Source: Saprospiraceae bacterium (GTDB taxonomy: Bacteria > Bacteroidota > Bacteroidia > Chitinophagales > Saprospiraceae). From it: a stretch of 64,000 nt of DNA. The first letter of the stretch is position 1; each line of letters opens with the position of its first letter. The notes below the pieces were generated by a model. It saw only the letters and a list, made by a program, of their open reading frames with translations. It had not been told where the DNA came from and did not search any database. Shown here one piece after another: positions 1 through 9,510 of the stretch. The stretch covers positions 1 through 64,000 of the forward strand of contig JADKKF010000009.1 in the NCBI GenBank assembly GCA_016720635.1, in the 5' to 3' direction. The position numbers and the translations under genes are program-made.

Positions 1-9
1 GGAACGTTA
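1..9 (+). other. 3' end of an attC-like site (cut by window edge)
   Basis: The window opens with GGAACGTTA, the closing box seen at the end of the other attC-like sites here. The first gene starts 59 bases later, so base 1 falls just inside the site of a preceding, unseen cassette. The array therefore continues to the left. Confidence 0.6.
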
Positions 10-67
10 GCGGTCATTGTAAAACAACAACCAGAACAATTGATATTTAGCCATAATTATATAAAAT

Positions 68-1477
68 ATGAGACAATACATTAGACAATTAATCCTTCCG
101 ACAATTTTTCTTTCACTTCTTGTGTGTTGCAAGACTTTGGACAAAAAATTAGAGATTTCTATTTTGAAATCTAACAGCAAGAAACTGACTTATTCAATTA
201 ACGGTGACACATTTTCAAATAGTTGGACAATTTCACCTGAACTCAAACCCGACAGATTAAATGTTGAATGTATTAATGAACAAAATCCCGTTTCATTTTT
301 CAGCGACATTGACTCTATTTCATTCAATGTAAAATTAAATGACACGATTAGGTTTATTGTCTTGCTCAACAGCAAGGATAGCGCATTGACAGAAATTATA
401 GGCGTTCCCAAGAACACAAACTTTTCAGCAGAGTATATCCGTGAGCACAAAGGAAAATTCGCAGTTGAAATTCCAGAAGTTCACGAGTTGGCAAATATTT
501 TAACTGCCATTAGTAAAATTGGTCAACTGGATTCAAATATGGTGGATATGACTACTCCATACCATAAAGAAGTTCTTAAATATTTTTCACCTTATTCAAA
601 TCATCCCATTATTGACACTATTAACCGTTATATTTCTGGTATTTTAGATAACCAAAGTTATTGGTATTACTATGCATTAAAGATGAATGCCTGCGGATAT
701 GTGTTTGACAATGATGGACACATTGTTAATAAAGGTATTATTCGCAAAATGGGATTTGACGGAAATAATGACCCACTTGTAGAAAATAAAAAACTGATGG
801 AAGATTTTGCTCGCAAATCAAACTTCAGAGAATTCTACAAAAATCATCAATCTTACTATGACAGTTTGATCATATTATATAAGCAACTCAATCCCATTGA
901 TAAAATGCAAAAATGGCTTGAGAAAAAATTCGAATTTAAATATGGTAATTACACAGTTTTGTTTTCGCCTTTAGTAGGGGGGGCTCACTCAACACAACGA
1001 TTTAAAGACAATGATTTTGAACAAACGTTTATGTTTGTTTGCAGAGCAGAAAATGCTCCAGAATATAATCAAAATGTAAATGAAATGCTTGAATCACGTG
1101 TTGTGTTCACTGAAATAGACCACAACTTTGTAAATCCTCTATCCGATAAAAAAATTGACATAATAAATAAGGTATTTGCCGACCGCAACAAATGGACAAA
1201 AGAAAGCAAAGCAACAAGTGCGTATGAGAGTGCTTACAGTGTATTCAATGAGTATATGACTTGGGGACTTTTTTCGCTTTACTGCTTGGACAACTTTCCT
1301 AGCAATGACGCAAGACAATCTATTCAGAAAATGGAAAAACAAATGACAAACAGTAGAAATTTCATAAAGTTTAAAGAGTTCAACCAGCAATTGATAAAAA
1401 TATACAAAGACAATCCCAACATTAAGATGAACGACATTTACGACAAAGCATTAAAATGGTGCATGGATGAAAAATAA
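68..1477 (+). CDS. Secreted/lipoprotein, DUF4932-like, possibly inactive metallopeptidase
   Basis: A 469-residue protein with an N-terminal hydrophobic segment ending in LLVCC, a plausible lipobox, so probably exported and lipidated. Residues near 350 read TEIDHNFVNP. As I recall the family, DUF4932 proteins of Bacteroidota carry HExxH followed by FVNP at this place; here the first His is Thr, and a downstream Glu (NEYMTWGLF) could be a third metal ligand. This suggests a gluzincin-like fold with an altered active site, but the assignment is from memory of the motif only. It is the sole gene of its cassette, followed 74 bases later by an attC-like site. Confidence 0.55.
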   Translation: MRQYIRQLILPTIFLSLLVCCKTLDKKLEISILKSNSKKLTYSINGDTFSNSWTISPELKPDRLNVECINEQNPVSFFSDIDSISFNVKLNDTIRFIVLLNSKDSALTEIIGVPKNTNFSAEYIREHKGKFAVEIPEVHELANILTAISKIGQLDSNMVDMTTPYHKEVLKYFSPYSNHPIIDTINRYISGILDNQSYWYYYALKMNACGYVFDNDGHIVNKGIIRKMGFDGNNDPLVENKKLMEDFARKSNFREFYKNHQSYYDSLIILYKQLNPIDKMQKWLEKKFEFKYGNYTVLFSPLVGGAHSTQRFKDNDFEQTFMFVCRAENAPEYNQNVNEMLESRVVFTEIDHNFVNPLSDKKIDIINKVFADRNKWTKESKATSAYESAYSVFNEYMTWGLFSLYCLDNFPSNDARQSIQKMEKQMTNSRNFIKFKEFNQQLIKIYKDNPNIKMNDIYDKALKWCMDEK

Positions 1478-1551
1478 CAACCAACCTTTTCGCGTGGACA
1501 GTTACGCAATCATACAGCATACAGTGACGAAAGAAAAAAACAACGAACCGC

Positions 1552-1677
1552 TAACAGCACATTGGCAATAGGCGGGGTTTCGTCTCCGCTTGACAGTTTT
1601 GTGGTAGCCGAAAGTTCAGTTCTCCGAACTAACTTTTGTGCTGAAAAGCCCGCCCATCGCCAATCTGCAAAACGTTA
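1552..1677 (+). other. attC-like site, long GGCGGG class
   Basis: Opens TAACAGCAC and closes GCAAAACGTTA. The outer arms pair (TTGGCAATAGGCGGG with CCCGCCCATCGCCAA) around a long loop containing GACAGTTTTGTGGTAGCC. The same design recurs at 7095 and 26911. Confidence 0.75.
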
Positions 1678-2189
1678 TCATCGAGTTGAACCTCCTACAA
1701 ACTTCAAACAAGATGTTCTTTGCTAAATTTGGATTTACGATGTAAAAAGAACACTTATTTTGGCAAAACGAGGAGGACGTTTTCGGTCTTTTTTGCATAA
1801 CAAAACCATTTAAAACAAAAATAAAATCGAATAACTGCCCAGAAAAGTCCTTACAACACAAACGCAAAAAGGTCATTTTTGGCAAAACGATTTACTAGGA
1901 AAATGCTAAAATTTAGGCTCTTAAGGGCTAAAAATTTTACAAACGAAGGCTGAAAAATGCTAGAGAATTCTTGGCAAATGACTTTTAACAAATGATTCGA
2001 TTTTACGCCAAAAAGGGCAACAATTTCTTGGAAACAAAAGACCTCAACGGCTAACAAAAAACCCAGATGATAACACGGTACTTGCGAGCATGCCACCTAA
2101 AGATTTTTATTTCAGATTTGGCAAAAATTTAAAAATTATATTTTACTTTTGGGTCAAGGAAAGGGGTGGCCGTCGCAAGTACCCAAACG
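1675..2189 (+). repeat. Repeated non-coding cassette, copy 1 of 7
   Basis: A 515-bp unit that starts at the TTATCATCGAGTTGAACC junction and ends with its own attC-like site. No + strand frame is convincing. A minus frame (1851-2096) is open here and in copies 3 and 5 but broken in the others. The motif TTGGCAAAA recurs several times inside. It is directly followed, head to tail, by copy 2. Confidence 0.85.
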
Positions 2190-2192
2190 TTA
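2071..2192 (+). other. attC-like site of repeat copy 1, CATGCCACC class
   Basis: TAACACGGTACTTGCGAGC with CATGCCACC on the left pairs with GGGTGGCCGTCGCAAGTACC and CCAAACGTTA on the right. Confidence 0.75.
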
Positions 2193-2706
2193 TCATCGAG
2201 TTGAACCTCCTACGAACTTCAAACAAGATGTTCTTTGCTAAATTTGGATTTACGATGTAAAAAGAACACTTATTTTGGCAAAACAGGGAGGACGTTTTCG
2301 GTCTTTTTTGCATAACAAAACCATTTAAAACAAAAAATAAAATCGAATAACTTCCTAGGAAAAGTCCTTACAACACAAACGAAAAAAGGTCATCTTTTGG
2401 CAAAACGTTTTACTAGGAAAATGCTTTAAATTTAGGCTCTCAAGGGCTAAAAATTTTATAAACGAAGACAGAAAAAGCTAGAAATTTATAAGCAAAATGA
2501 CTTTTAACAAATGATTCGATTTTACGCCAAAAAGGGCAACAATTACTAGGAAGCAAAAGACCTCAACGGCTAACAAAAAACCCAGATGATAACACGGTAC
2601 TTGCGAGCATGCCACCTAAAGATTTTTATTTCAGATTTGGCAAAAATTTAAAAATTATATTTTACTTTTGGGTGAAGGAAAGGTGGCGTCGCCAAGTACC
2701 CAAACG
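2190..2706 (+). repeat. Repeated non-coding cassette, copy 2 of 7
   Basis: 517 bp, same start and end as copy 1 with scattered substitutions and one-base indels, including AAAGCTAGAAATTTATAAG in place of the AATGCTAGAGAATTCTTGG of copy 1. The minus frame seen in copy 1 is interrupted, which argues against it being a gene. Confidence 0.85.
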
Positions 2707-2709
2707 TTA
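2590..2709 (+). other. attC-like site of repeat copy 2
   Basis: Same outer arms as the site at 2071; the right arm reads GGTGGCGTCGCCAAGTACC, a slightly rearranged version of the usual GGTGGCCGTCGCAAGTACC. Confidence 0.7.
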
Positions 2710-2737
2710 GTGGTAATGCTTTAAAAGGTAACAACAC

Positions 2738-5146
2738 ATGAAACAGCAAAAAAAGAATTATTAGCAAAATACAATAGCAAGGTGTTTCAAGACAAGTTTG
2801 TAGACCTTTTCTCTTTGTCAATATTATTTAGAAAAGCAATCTTGAAAGAGGATTATGAAATCTCAAACAAATTTGAAGAATATATCGTGCTTAACAAGTG
2901 TGGAAAAGAGTTGAAAGAAAAATTGAGATATGAAAAATTCAAAATGTTAGATGATAATACAATACATTTTTCGATTTTCTTGATGTTTTACAATGAAGAA
3001 CTTTTAATTGATGTTGAAAAAACAAATACGGAACAAATAAAAAAAATATTAAATGACCAAATAATCAGTGGTGATGTACTTTTTCCATGGATATATGGAA
3101 GACTACTATATGATAAATACTTTGACGAATTTGAAGGAGAAGATGAATCCTTATGTAATTCGGAAGTATTACGTTTATTAAAAAACACACCTAAAGGTGT
3201 TTTTCAAATTAACAATATAGTTATTGGGCCGTTTGGAATTTTAAACAATGATTACAGCAGATTTATACCCCCTACCAAAAATGTAAGGCTTTGGCATTGT
3301 TCTGACCCTTCATGTTCATCATTTCATTCAGTTCATTTGGACAACGAAAATACTGTTCTAACCGATGTAAATATTGAAATTGAAAAGTTTTTTTCAATCA
3401 CAAAACAGTCCGAATGGAGTAGATATTATTTTAGTCTCATAGAAACAGAAAATTATTTTTATGATTATGACCGAGCGACAGAAATTCATTCTTTAATTAT
3501 TAATGCATTTGGAACAAACGAATTAAAGGAACTTTTAAAAGATTTAATAGATAATAATAAATTACTGAGAAGTAAATTCCCTGAAATCAATAAACTCAAA
3601 GGGTCCTCAAGCGATATTGTTAAAAATATTGAGAAGGATGAGTGCTTTCAATTGATTCTATTAGAAGATGACAAAAAAATAATAGCATCTTTAGAACGTT
3701 TAATTGAGCGCAATACTATTGATATTCCTGCAACTGAAATAAGGACAAGCATATTTAATCTAAACGGGGTTTGATGAGGTTATCCCACCAATGCAATAGA
3801 TTAGGCATACGATCTGTTCTAAATAATTCAAATCAATCTTTGGTAAGGCTTATCAAACTTATTGAATTAATCCACAAAGATGAAACTTTACAAAAAGATT
3901 TAGAATGGAAGTTAATGGATTTTAAAAAAGAATCCTTTAGAGAAACTATCGAAGCATATGTTCTTTCCGAAGAACCTAGAAATATTATAAAAGAAAGTGT
4001 ATTGTATGGCCCCAGACAAACAGAGAATGCAATAAATTTATTTAATGGCAATTTTAAAACACCATCTAACGAAGCCGAAAAGGAATATTTAATTGATAAA
4101 ATGTTATGGAAACTTGGTTTTGATATTAATATTTACCCAACAACTCTTCAATATTTTTGGAAGAAACTAAAAAGCTTTAAAACGGTCGGAACAGAAAAAA
4201 CAGCACTTAGCGAAAGTGATAAAGATGAAATTAGAAGTGCTGCGGTAAATTTTTTCGTATTGTTAGAGGAAATATTGGAACAAAGCCTTTCCTATATTAC
4301 TTGGACGCTACTTTCTGACCACTATATCGACACGAAGTTTGAATATAATTTTGAAGACGCAAGAAACGTGATGTGCAACAAATTAAACGGTCATCAAGTC
4401 GGTTCGAACGAACCACTAAAATTGGACAATACAGGAAATAATAATTTATTTGGGCTTATTGAAGGCTTTACAGCTTTAATTGAAGTATGTGATAGTTTAT
4501 ACTTGGAAGGAAAAATAAATATTTAAGACAAGAAAGTGAAATGCCACATTTTCATAATAAAGCTGAATTGACAACATTTCCATTTCCAAGCAAACTGTTA
4601 TTATTTGACATCAAACCAAGCAATTACTCAGAATTGAAATCAATTCTAAGCGCATTACCTAAGAACTTTAATAAATTTAAGGTCGCATCAGTAAGAAATA
4701 GACTTGAACATAAAAATCGTGTAAAAGATAGAGTTGATAATTTCCCTACAAGTAAAGAAATATTGGAAGCTTGTGAATGCATTGAGTCTACCATTAAACA
4801 AATTGAAACTGCTGGCATTTATCCAAATGTTTTTTTGTTCAAAGAATCTTCGAATGACAAATTTAATCGTGTTAGTTATTCACTTGAAGATTGGAAAGGA
4901 AACACAATAAAATTGAAACCACTACCACAATTTTCAGGAAGTAAACTACCAGGTTATAAAAAACCGCAGGTAATTTCATCCATAATCAACATTGGTGAAT
5001 CGTGTGAATTATTAAGATTTAGGTATCAAGAGTCTTCCGAATATTTGAAGTTTTGGAAAATGTTCCCCAGGAAAAAAGAAAAATTAAGTTCGACAGCCAT
5101 TCACACAACCGAAACAGTCGAAAATATTGTTACAGAAGGACAATAG
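2738..5146 (+). pseudogene. Large protein with HEPN-type motif, split by three apparent frameshifts; candidate defence gene
   Basis: Three consecutive frames (2782-3774, 3771-4526, 4541-5146) read as one protein of about 800 residues if single bases are restored near 2742 (ATGAAACAG for ATGAAAACAG), near 3757 (giving NSKRGLMRLSHQCNRLG) and near 4517 (giving GKINKYLRQESEMPHFHN). The last third has a helical stretch then RNRLEHK at about 4700, matching the Rx4H motif of HEPN ribonuclease domains. The middle has WHCSDPSCSSFHSVH (C-x4-C-x3-H-x2-H), a possible metal site. I do not recognise the full-length family. The cassette context and HEPN motif suggest phage defence by RNA cleavage (inference). 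It may be intact in the organism if the indels are consensus errors. Confidence 0.55.
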
Positions 5147-5155
5147 CACTACCAC

Positions 5156-5280
5156 TAACAGCAGCTATAAGAAATTGGCGGTTCAATGGTTAATGAAGTT
5201 TTGTGCTTCGTATCAAGTTCAATGCTGGCAGACAGTTTTGTGCTTCGAAATCGCCAACTTCTTATAGCTGCAAAACGTTA
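5156..5280 (+). other. attC-like site, long TTGGCGG class
   Basis: Left arm TAACAGCAGCTATAAGAA with ATTGGCGG pairs with CGCCAACTTCTTATAGCTGC before AAAACGTTA. The loop has the recurrent TTTTGTGCTTCG motif twice. Confidence 0.8.
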
Positions 5281-5324
5281 TAGCCAATGGCCGAACAACA
5301 GCCTAACCGAAAGAATTATATAAA

Positions 5325-6140
5325 ATGAACAGCATTAAATTAAACGACATTTTACGACTTGACAATCTTAACAATGTGAAGATTCGTTTCAATTTAATGT
5401 TTAAACATAATTGGAATCCTATCGAACTATTTAAAAATGGTGACATTTCAACAATGCTTGAAGGACAATATTGGAATTACAGTAAAAATAAATCTTACAA
5501 AGTTGGACAAATCACTGTTGGTCTGGTTAAAATAAAACCGAATGAAGATTTATGGTTGCTGTTTCATATCGGACAAGTAACTAAAGACTTGAATACACTC
5601 AATGGAATTGGTTACGAATATAAAGACTTACCTGAATACGAAAAATATTTAGGACGTCTAGTTGTAAAATTTAAGAACAAAGCACAGGCCATGATTCGCA
5701 AAGCTGAATCTGTAATTGATGACTGTTGCCTTTCTCAAATTTTGCCAGGCACTTTTGATAATGACATTTTTCCAGGCTATGAAAAGGTAAATATCTCTTG
5801 GGACGAATTAAGAAGAGTAATTGAGAAGGAAAATTGGAAAACAGCACTTCAAAACCAAAAAGGGGTTTATCTAATGACCGATTCGTCAAACGGAAAAATG
5901 TATGTTGGCTCAGCCTATGGTGAACATATGATTTTAGGGCGTTGGAGAGATTATGTTAACACTGGACACGGTGGTAATATAGGACTTAAAATTCTTTCAT
6001 TTAACCACATAAAACATAATTTCAAATATTCAATCCTTGACATTTATAAATCAACTACTGAAGACCAAATCATAATTGAAAGAGAAAGTTGGTGGAAAGA
6101 AATCTTACAAAGTAGACAATTTGGATACAATGAGAACTAA
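5325..6140 (+). CDS. GIY-YIG nuclease family protein
   Basis: A 271-residue protein, the only gene of its cassette. The C-terminal part from about residue 180 reads GVYLMTD, then KMYVGSAYG, then RWRDYVNTGHGGNIGL, and ends with ERESWWKEIL. These correspond to the GIY and YIG elements, the catalytic Arg region and the later Glu of GIY-YIG endonucleases. The first 170 residues are an uncharacterised N-terminal domain with no motif I know. Nucleic-acid cleavage is the family activity; a defence or mobile-DNA role is inferred from context only. The ATG at 5325 lies 45 bases after the preceding attC-like site. Confidence 0.75.
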   Translation: MNSIKLNDILRLDNLNNVKIRFNLMFKHNWNPIELFKNGDISTMLEGQYWNYSKNKSYKVGQITVGLVKIKPNEDLWLLFHIGQVTKDLNTLNGIGYEYKDLPEYEKYLGRLVVKFKNKAQAMIRKAESVIDDCCLSQILPGTFDNDIFPGYEKVNISWDELRRVIEKENWKTALQNQKGVYLMTDSSNGKMYVGSAYGEHMILGRWRDYVNTGHGGNIGLKILSFNHIKHNFKYSILDIYKSTTEDQIIIERESWWKEILQSRQFGYNEN

Positions 6141-6164
6141 TGAACTAGCAAGAATCACTGGCTA

Positions 6165-6288
6165 TAACAAAGCACTTGCGATCATGCCACCCAAAGGAAT
6201 ATCCTTTCAAGAAAAGTGAATAAATGAAAATTAGTTTTTATATTTGGGTAACGAGAAAAGGTGGCACGTCGCAAGTGCCCAAACGTTA
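6165..6288 (+). other. attC-like site, CATGCCACC class
   Basis: TAACAAAGCACTTGCGATC plus CATGCCACCC pairs with GGTGGCACGTCGCAAGTGCC before CAAACGTTA. It is the same class as the sites in the repeated cassette, but here it belongs to a coding cassette. Confidence 0.8.
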
Positions 6289-6309
6289 TAAGCCATTTTA
6301 AGAACGACC

Positions 6310-7075
6310 ATGAATAGACGAGTAGTAAACATATTTATTTTGACTTTTCTCTTTTCGTGCGGACAGAGAAGTAACAAAACTAACGGAACTAAAGACAGTA
6401 TAACAATAGCATCAGTAGACACTTCTTCCGCTCAACCGAATGACAAACCAGTCAATCATGACAACAATTGCGGTTACGACAATCAAGTATCAAGTTTAGG
6501 TAAAGGGCTAATTATTTCCCCTACAAAATTTGATATTTTTAATGACAGCTTACTAACGGAAAAACTTGTAAGTAAGGATATGTATTCTGACATTGATAGC
6601 AACGCAGCTATATGTTCAAAGTTTTTCAAACCCGACTACGGAATTATGCACTTTGTATGTATCGGAAAAACAGACAAGGCATATAAAATTTTAATAAACT
6701 ATTCCGACATTAAATATTTCCCAAAGACGAAAAGTTATGACTTCAAAACTTGGGACCAATACATATTGAAACTTTCGGAATAAGACGACTTTCAGCCCAG
6801 ACTGGCGACATTACCGCAAGTTTACCATTAGAATTGAACCCAGCGACAACGCTGACACTTTGACAATTCTGAAAGGACACGAGATGTTTTGCCCAATAGA
6901 AGTTAAAGGTGATTGGGTAAAAGTAAAGTATGATTGCTTCTATAATGATGAAAATAATCCAAACGAAGGAGAACCTTGCCACAACTTCATTGGAAAATGT
7001 AAAAACCCTTTGACAGGTTGGTTACGTTGGCGACAAGAAAGCAAATTACTAATCGACATATTTCTAATGCCATGA
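6310..7075 (+). pseudogene. Lipoprotein with C-terminal SH3-like region, one apparent frameshift
   Basis: The frame 6310-6783 starts with a signal ending LFSCG (lipobox) and stops at LKLSE. Reading on in another frame gives RNKTTFSPDWRHY and then a segment (from about 6860) with KGHEMFCPIEVKGDWVKVKYD and GWLRWR, a pattern resembling bacterial SH3 domains. One indel near 6775 would join them into about 255 residues. The likely role is a periplasm-facing lipoprotein of unknown function. The alternative is a genuine 157-residue protein followed by debris. Confidence 0.5.
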
Positions 7076-7094
7076 CAACAGAAATAACGGCTTA

Positions 7095-7220
7095 TAACAG
7101 CACATTTGCAATAGGCGGGGTTTCGTGCTCCGCAGACAGTTTTGTGGTAGCCGAAAGTTTTGTGCTCCGCATCAACATTTGTGGTGAAAAGCCCGCCCAT
7201 CGCAAATCTGCAAAACGTTA
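7095..7220 (+). other. attC-like site, long GGCGGG class
   Basis: TAACAGCACATTTGCAATAG plus GCGGGG pairs with CCCGCCCATCGCAAATCTGC before AAAACGTTA. It is nearly identical to the sites at 1552 and 26911. Confidence 0.8.
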
Positions 7221-7735
7221 TCATCGAGTTGAACCTCCCACAAACTTCAAACAAGATGTTCTTTGCGATATTTAAATTTACGATAAAAAAAGAACACTTA
7301 TTTTGACAAAACGGGGAGGACGTTTTCGGTCTTTTTTGCATAACAAAACCATTTAAAAACAAAGAATAAAATCGAATTACAGACTAAGAAAAGTCTTTAC
7401 AACACAAACGCAAAAAGGTCATTTTTGGCAAAACGATTTACTAGGAAAATGCTAAAATTTAGGCTCTTAAGGGCTAAAAATTTTACAAACGAAGACTGAA
7501 AAAAGCTCGAGAATTCTTGGCAAATGACTTTTAACAAATAATTCGATTTTACGCCAAAAAGGGCATCAATTTCTAGGAAACAAAAGACCTCAACGGCTAA
7601 CAAAAAACCCGGATGATAACACGGTACTTGCGAGCATGCCACCTAAAGATTTTTATTTCAGATTTGGCAAAAATTTAAAAATTATATTTTACTTTTGGGT
7701 GAAGGAAAGGGGTGGCCGTCGCAAGTACCCAAACG
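7218..7735 (+). repeat. Repeated non-coding cassette, copy 3 of 7
   Basis: A 518-bp unit beginning TTATCATCGAGTTGAACC and closing with the CATGCCACC-class attC. It has small differences from other copies (TACAGACTAAGAAAAGTC replaces CTGCCTAGGAAAAGTC, as in copy 6). Confidence 0.85.
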
Positions 7736-7738
7736 TTA
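7617..7738 (+). other. attC-like site of repeat copy 3
   Basis: Same arms as the site at 2071, closing CCCAAACGTTA; the next cassette begins TCTAATATATG. Confidence 0.75.
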
Positions 7739-7754
7739 TCTAATATATGAATAA

Positions 7755-8681
7755 ATGAAAAAAAAAATCATTTTTGTATCATTAACTTTGATTCTTTTTG
7801 CTGGATGTAGTAAGAAGACTTATACGGGTAGTATTTATTTAGTAGGATTCATGCTTGGGGCATCTGGAATTCCAGAACAGGAGTACATAGAAAATCAAGC
7901 ACTACCAAAAGATCTAATGAAACAGATTCAATATGGAACCGAAGTTATCGTAGAGAAAGATAATGTTATTGAAGTTTATGATTACAATTATGGCAGAAGA
8001 TCATCCAAAAAAAATGAACATAAACCTTTTAAGCTAAAAACTTCCAGAATTGATCTTTTAAACAACACATTATATACAATCAAAAAATCATTAAATTCAG
8101 AATCATACATAGGCGGTAAAAAACCAGATGAAGTGATTTTGCCATATTTAAATGATGAAACCTATTTTCAATATTTTGGAAAATTAAATAAAGATGAGTT
8201 TCCAAACAAGTTGCTAAACTTCGATTTACATCTTATTGCTCCAATTTATGATTCTTTTGATAAAATATATCTTGATTATTCAAACGAAACAAGTCCCAAA
8301 GTACTGAATCCGAATAGCTTAAATATTTCAAAGACATTCGATGAAACCAACTCAAAAACAGAAATTATTTATGAAAAATCTCCAATAAAATATGAAAAAG
8401 GCGGCAGTATTAGGTATTCATTAGGAAATACAGGAGTTCCATCTTGGATTCAAAATGCCGAATACCCTATTTGTCCAAAAAATGGAGATAAAATGAAATT
8501 CTTAATTGCTTTTGATTTATGTGAAAGTAAAGAAGAAATTAATTTGGAATATTCAAGTTTTAAAATAGATAAAGATTCCGAAAGATATTTTAAGAACTTG
8601 GATTTTTGGGGTTGTGGATCAATTTATATTTTTATTAATCCAAAAACTAAAGTTGTATGTTACTTTCTACAAAACACATAG
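7755..8681 (+). CDS. Lipoprotein with YwqG/DUF1963-like C-terminal region
   Basis: A 308-residue protein. The signal peptide ends LFAGC, a clear lipobox, so it is predicted to be lipidated and anchored in the envelope. The last 90 residues contain VPSWIQNAEYPICP, GDKMKFLIAFD and GCGSIYIFINP, a spacing that resembles the YwqG-like (DUF1963) fold, whose role is unknown. The family call is tentative. It is the sole gene of its cassette. Confidence 0.6.
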   Translation: MKKKIIFVSLTLILFAGCSKKTYTGSIYLVGFMLGASGIPEQEYIENQALPKDLMKQIQYGTEVIVEKDNVIEVYDYNYGRRSSKKNEHKPFKLKTSRIDLLNNTLYTIKKSLNSESYIGGKKPDEVILPYLNDETYFQYFGKLNKDEFPNKLLNFDLHLIAPIYDSFDKIYLDYSNETSPKVLNPNSLNISKTFDETNSKTEIIYEKSPIKYEKGGSIRYSLGNTGVPSWIQNAEYPICPKNGDKMKFLIAFDLCESKEEINLEYSSFKIDKDSERYFKNLDFWGCGSIYIFINPKTKVVCYFLQNT

Positions 8682-8697
8682 TAAAAAATACATTAGA

Positions 8698-8757
8698 TAA
8701 CAATGTACTGAACGGATATGCCTCCTATCGTCAGCACATCGTCAGTACTAAGCGTTA
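8698..8757 (+). other. attC-like site, short class (60 bp)
   Basis: TAACAATGTACTGA pairs with TCAGTACTAAGCGTTA around a short central region. It sits 17 bases after the lipoprotein stop and precedes the toxin-antitoxin cassette. Confidence 0.7.
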
Positions 8758-8831
8758 TTTGCAATAGCACTAGAAACTTAAAATTATTCTGTTAATTTTG
8801 ACAAGACATCTGAAATAATTACTTTTACATC

Positions 8832-9011
8832 ATGAAAAAATCAACAGTTATACAAACCTTAAATGAACTTCCCCAAAAGTTTGACTTGGACGAGTTACTC
8901 GAACGACTTATGGTAATTGAAAAGATTGACGAAGCTCTTGAAGACGCAAAGTCAGGAAAGACAGTTAGCCATGACAAGGTGAAAAAGATGGTTGCTAAAT
9001 GGAACAAATAA
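8832..9011 (+). CDS. Small antitoxin of a ParE/RelE-type module
   Basis: A 59-residue acidic protein (MKKSTVIQTLNELPQKFDLD onward) too short for many ORF callers. Its stop overlaps the start of a ParE/RelE-like toxin at 8999 (AAATGGAACAAATAA), the usual translational coupling of antitoxin and toxin. It probably binds and neutralises the toxin and represses the pair. The family is inferred from gene order, size and partner; no DNA-binding motif is visible. Confidence 0.65.
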   Translation: MKKSTVIQTLNELPQKFDLDELLERLMVIEKIDEALEDAKSGKTVSHDKVKKMVAKWNK

Positions 9012-9281
9012 AATGGACAACCAAATGCTTGAAAGACCTAAAAGCGATCCAATGATTTTATTTCTTTGGACTCTAAATTCTATGCAGATAGATTTATAAT
9101 TAGACTAATCCAACGTGTTGACCAATTAGCTTTGTTTCCTGATTCAGGGCGAATTGTTCCGGAAAAGAATAACCCTGAAATCAGAGAATTAATCGAAGGT
9201 AATTATAGAATTTTTTACAGACAGCATAAAAATTTCATTACCATTCTTAGAATACATAATGCCGCAAAGAGAATCAGATAG
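8999..9281 (+). pseudogene. ParE/RelE-family toxin with one apparent frameshift
   Basis: Starts MEQIKWTTKCLKDLKAIQ and hits TGA at 9053. The rest of the family pattern (ISLDSKFYADRF, LFPDSGRIVPE, RELIEGNYRIFYR, ILRIHNAAKRIR) continues in another frame to 9281. Removing one A from CCAATGATTTT restores AIHDFISLDSKF and an intact protein of about 93 residues, the usual ParE size. Members block gyrase or cleave mRNA; which applies here cannot be told from sequence. It overlaps the antitoxin stop. Confidence 0.7.
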
Positions 9282-9355
9282 GAAATTTATTTAATTGAAT
9301 ACAATGACAATCACCTCAAAAGTAACAGGTGAAAGATTCGAAAAGCTACAGCAAA

Positions 9356-9483
9356 TAACAGCATGCTAGCGATAGCCGCTGGTTCAGCGCAAATTTGGAA
9401 GTTCGTATTTCTTTTATAAATTTGTAATAGGTTTGCAGTTCAGTGCTTCGGTATCGCGGCCATCGCTAGCATGCAAATCGTTA
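9356..9483 (+). other. attC-like site, long class with unique stem
   Basis: TAACAGCATGCTAGCGATAG plus CCGC pairs with GCGGCCATCGCTAGCATGCA before AATCGTTA. The stem sequence differs from the other sites while the layout is the same. Confidence 0.8.
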
Positions 9484-9510
9484 TAGCCAATAAATAAAGA
9501 CAGACGACAC

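Noticed and set aside
1851..2096. Minus-strand 81-residue frame in the repeated cassette (also at 7397 and 15302)
   Set aside because: It starts inside the attC arm, is broken in four of seven copies and changes do not look codon-constrained by eye. The cassette is treated as non-coding.
6860..7075. Independent 71-residue gene
   Set aside because: It lacks a start context and reads as the continuation of the lipoprotein at 6310 after one indel.
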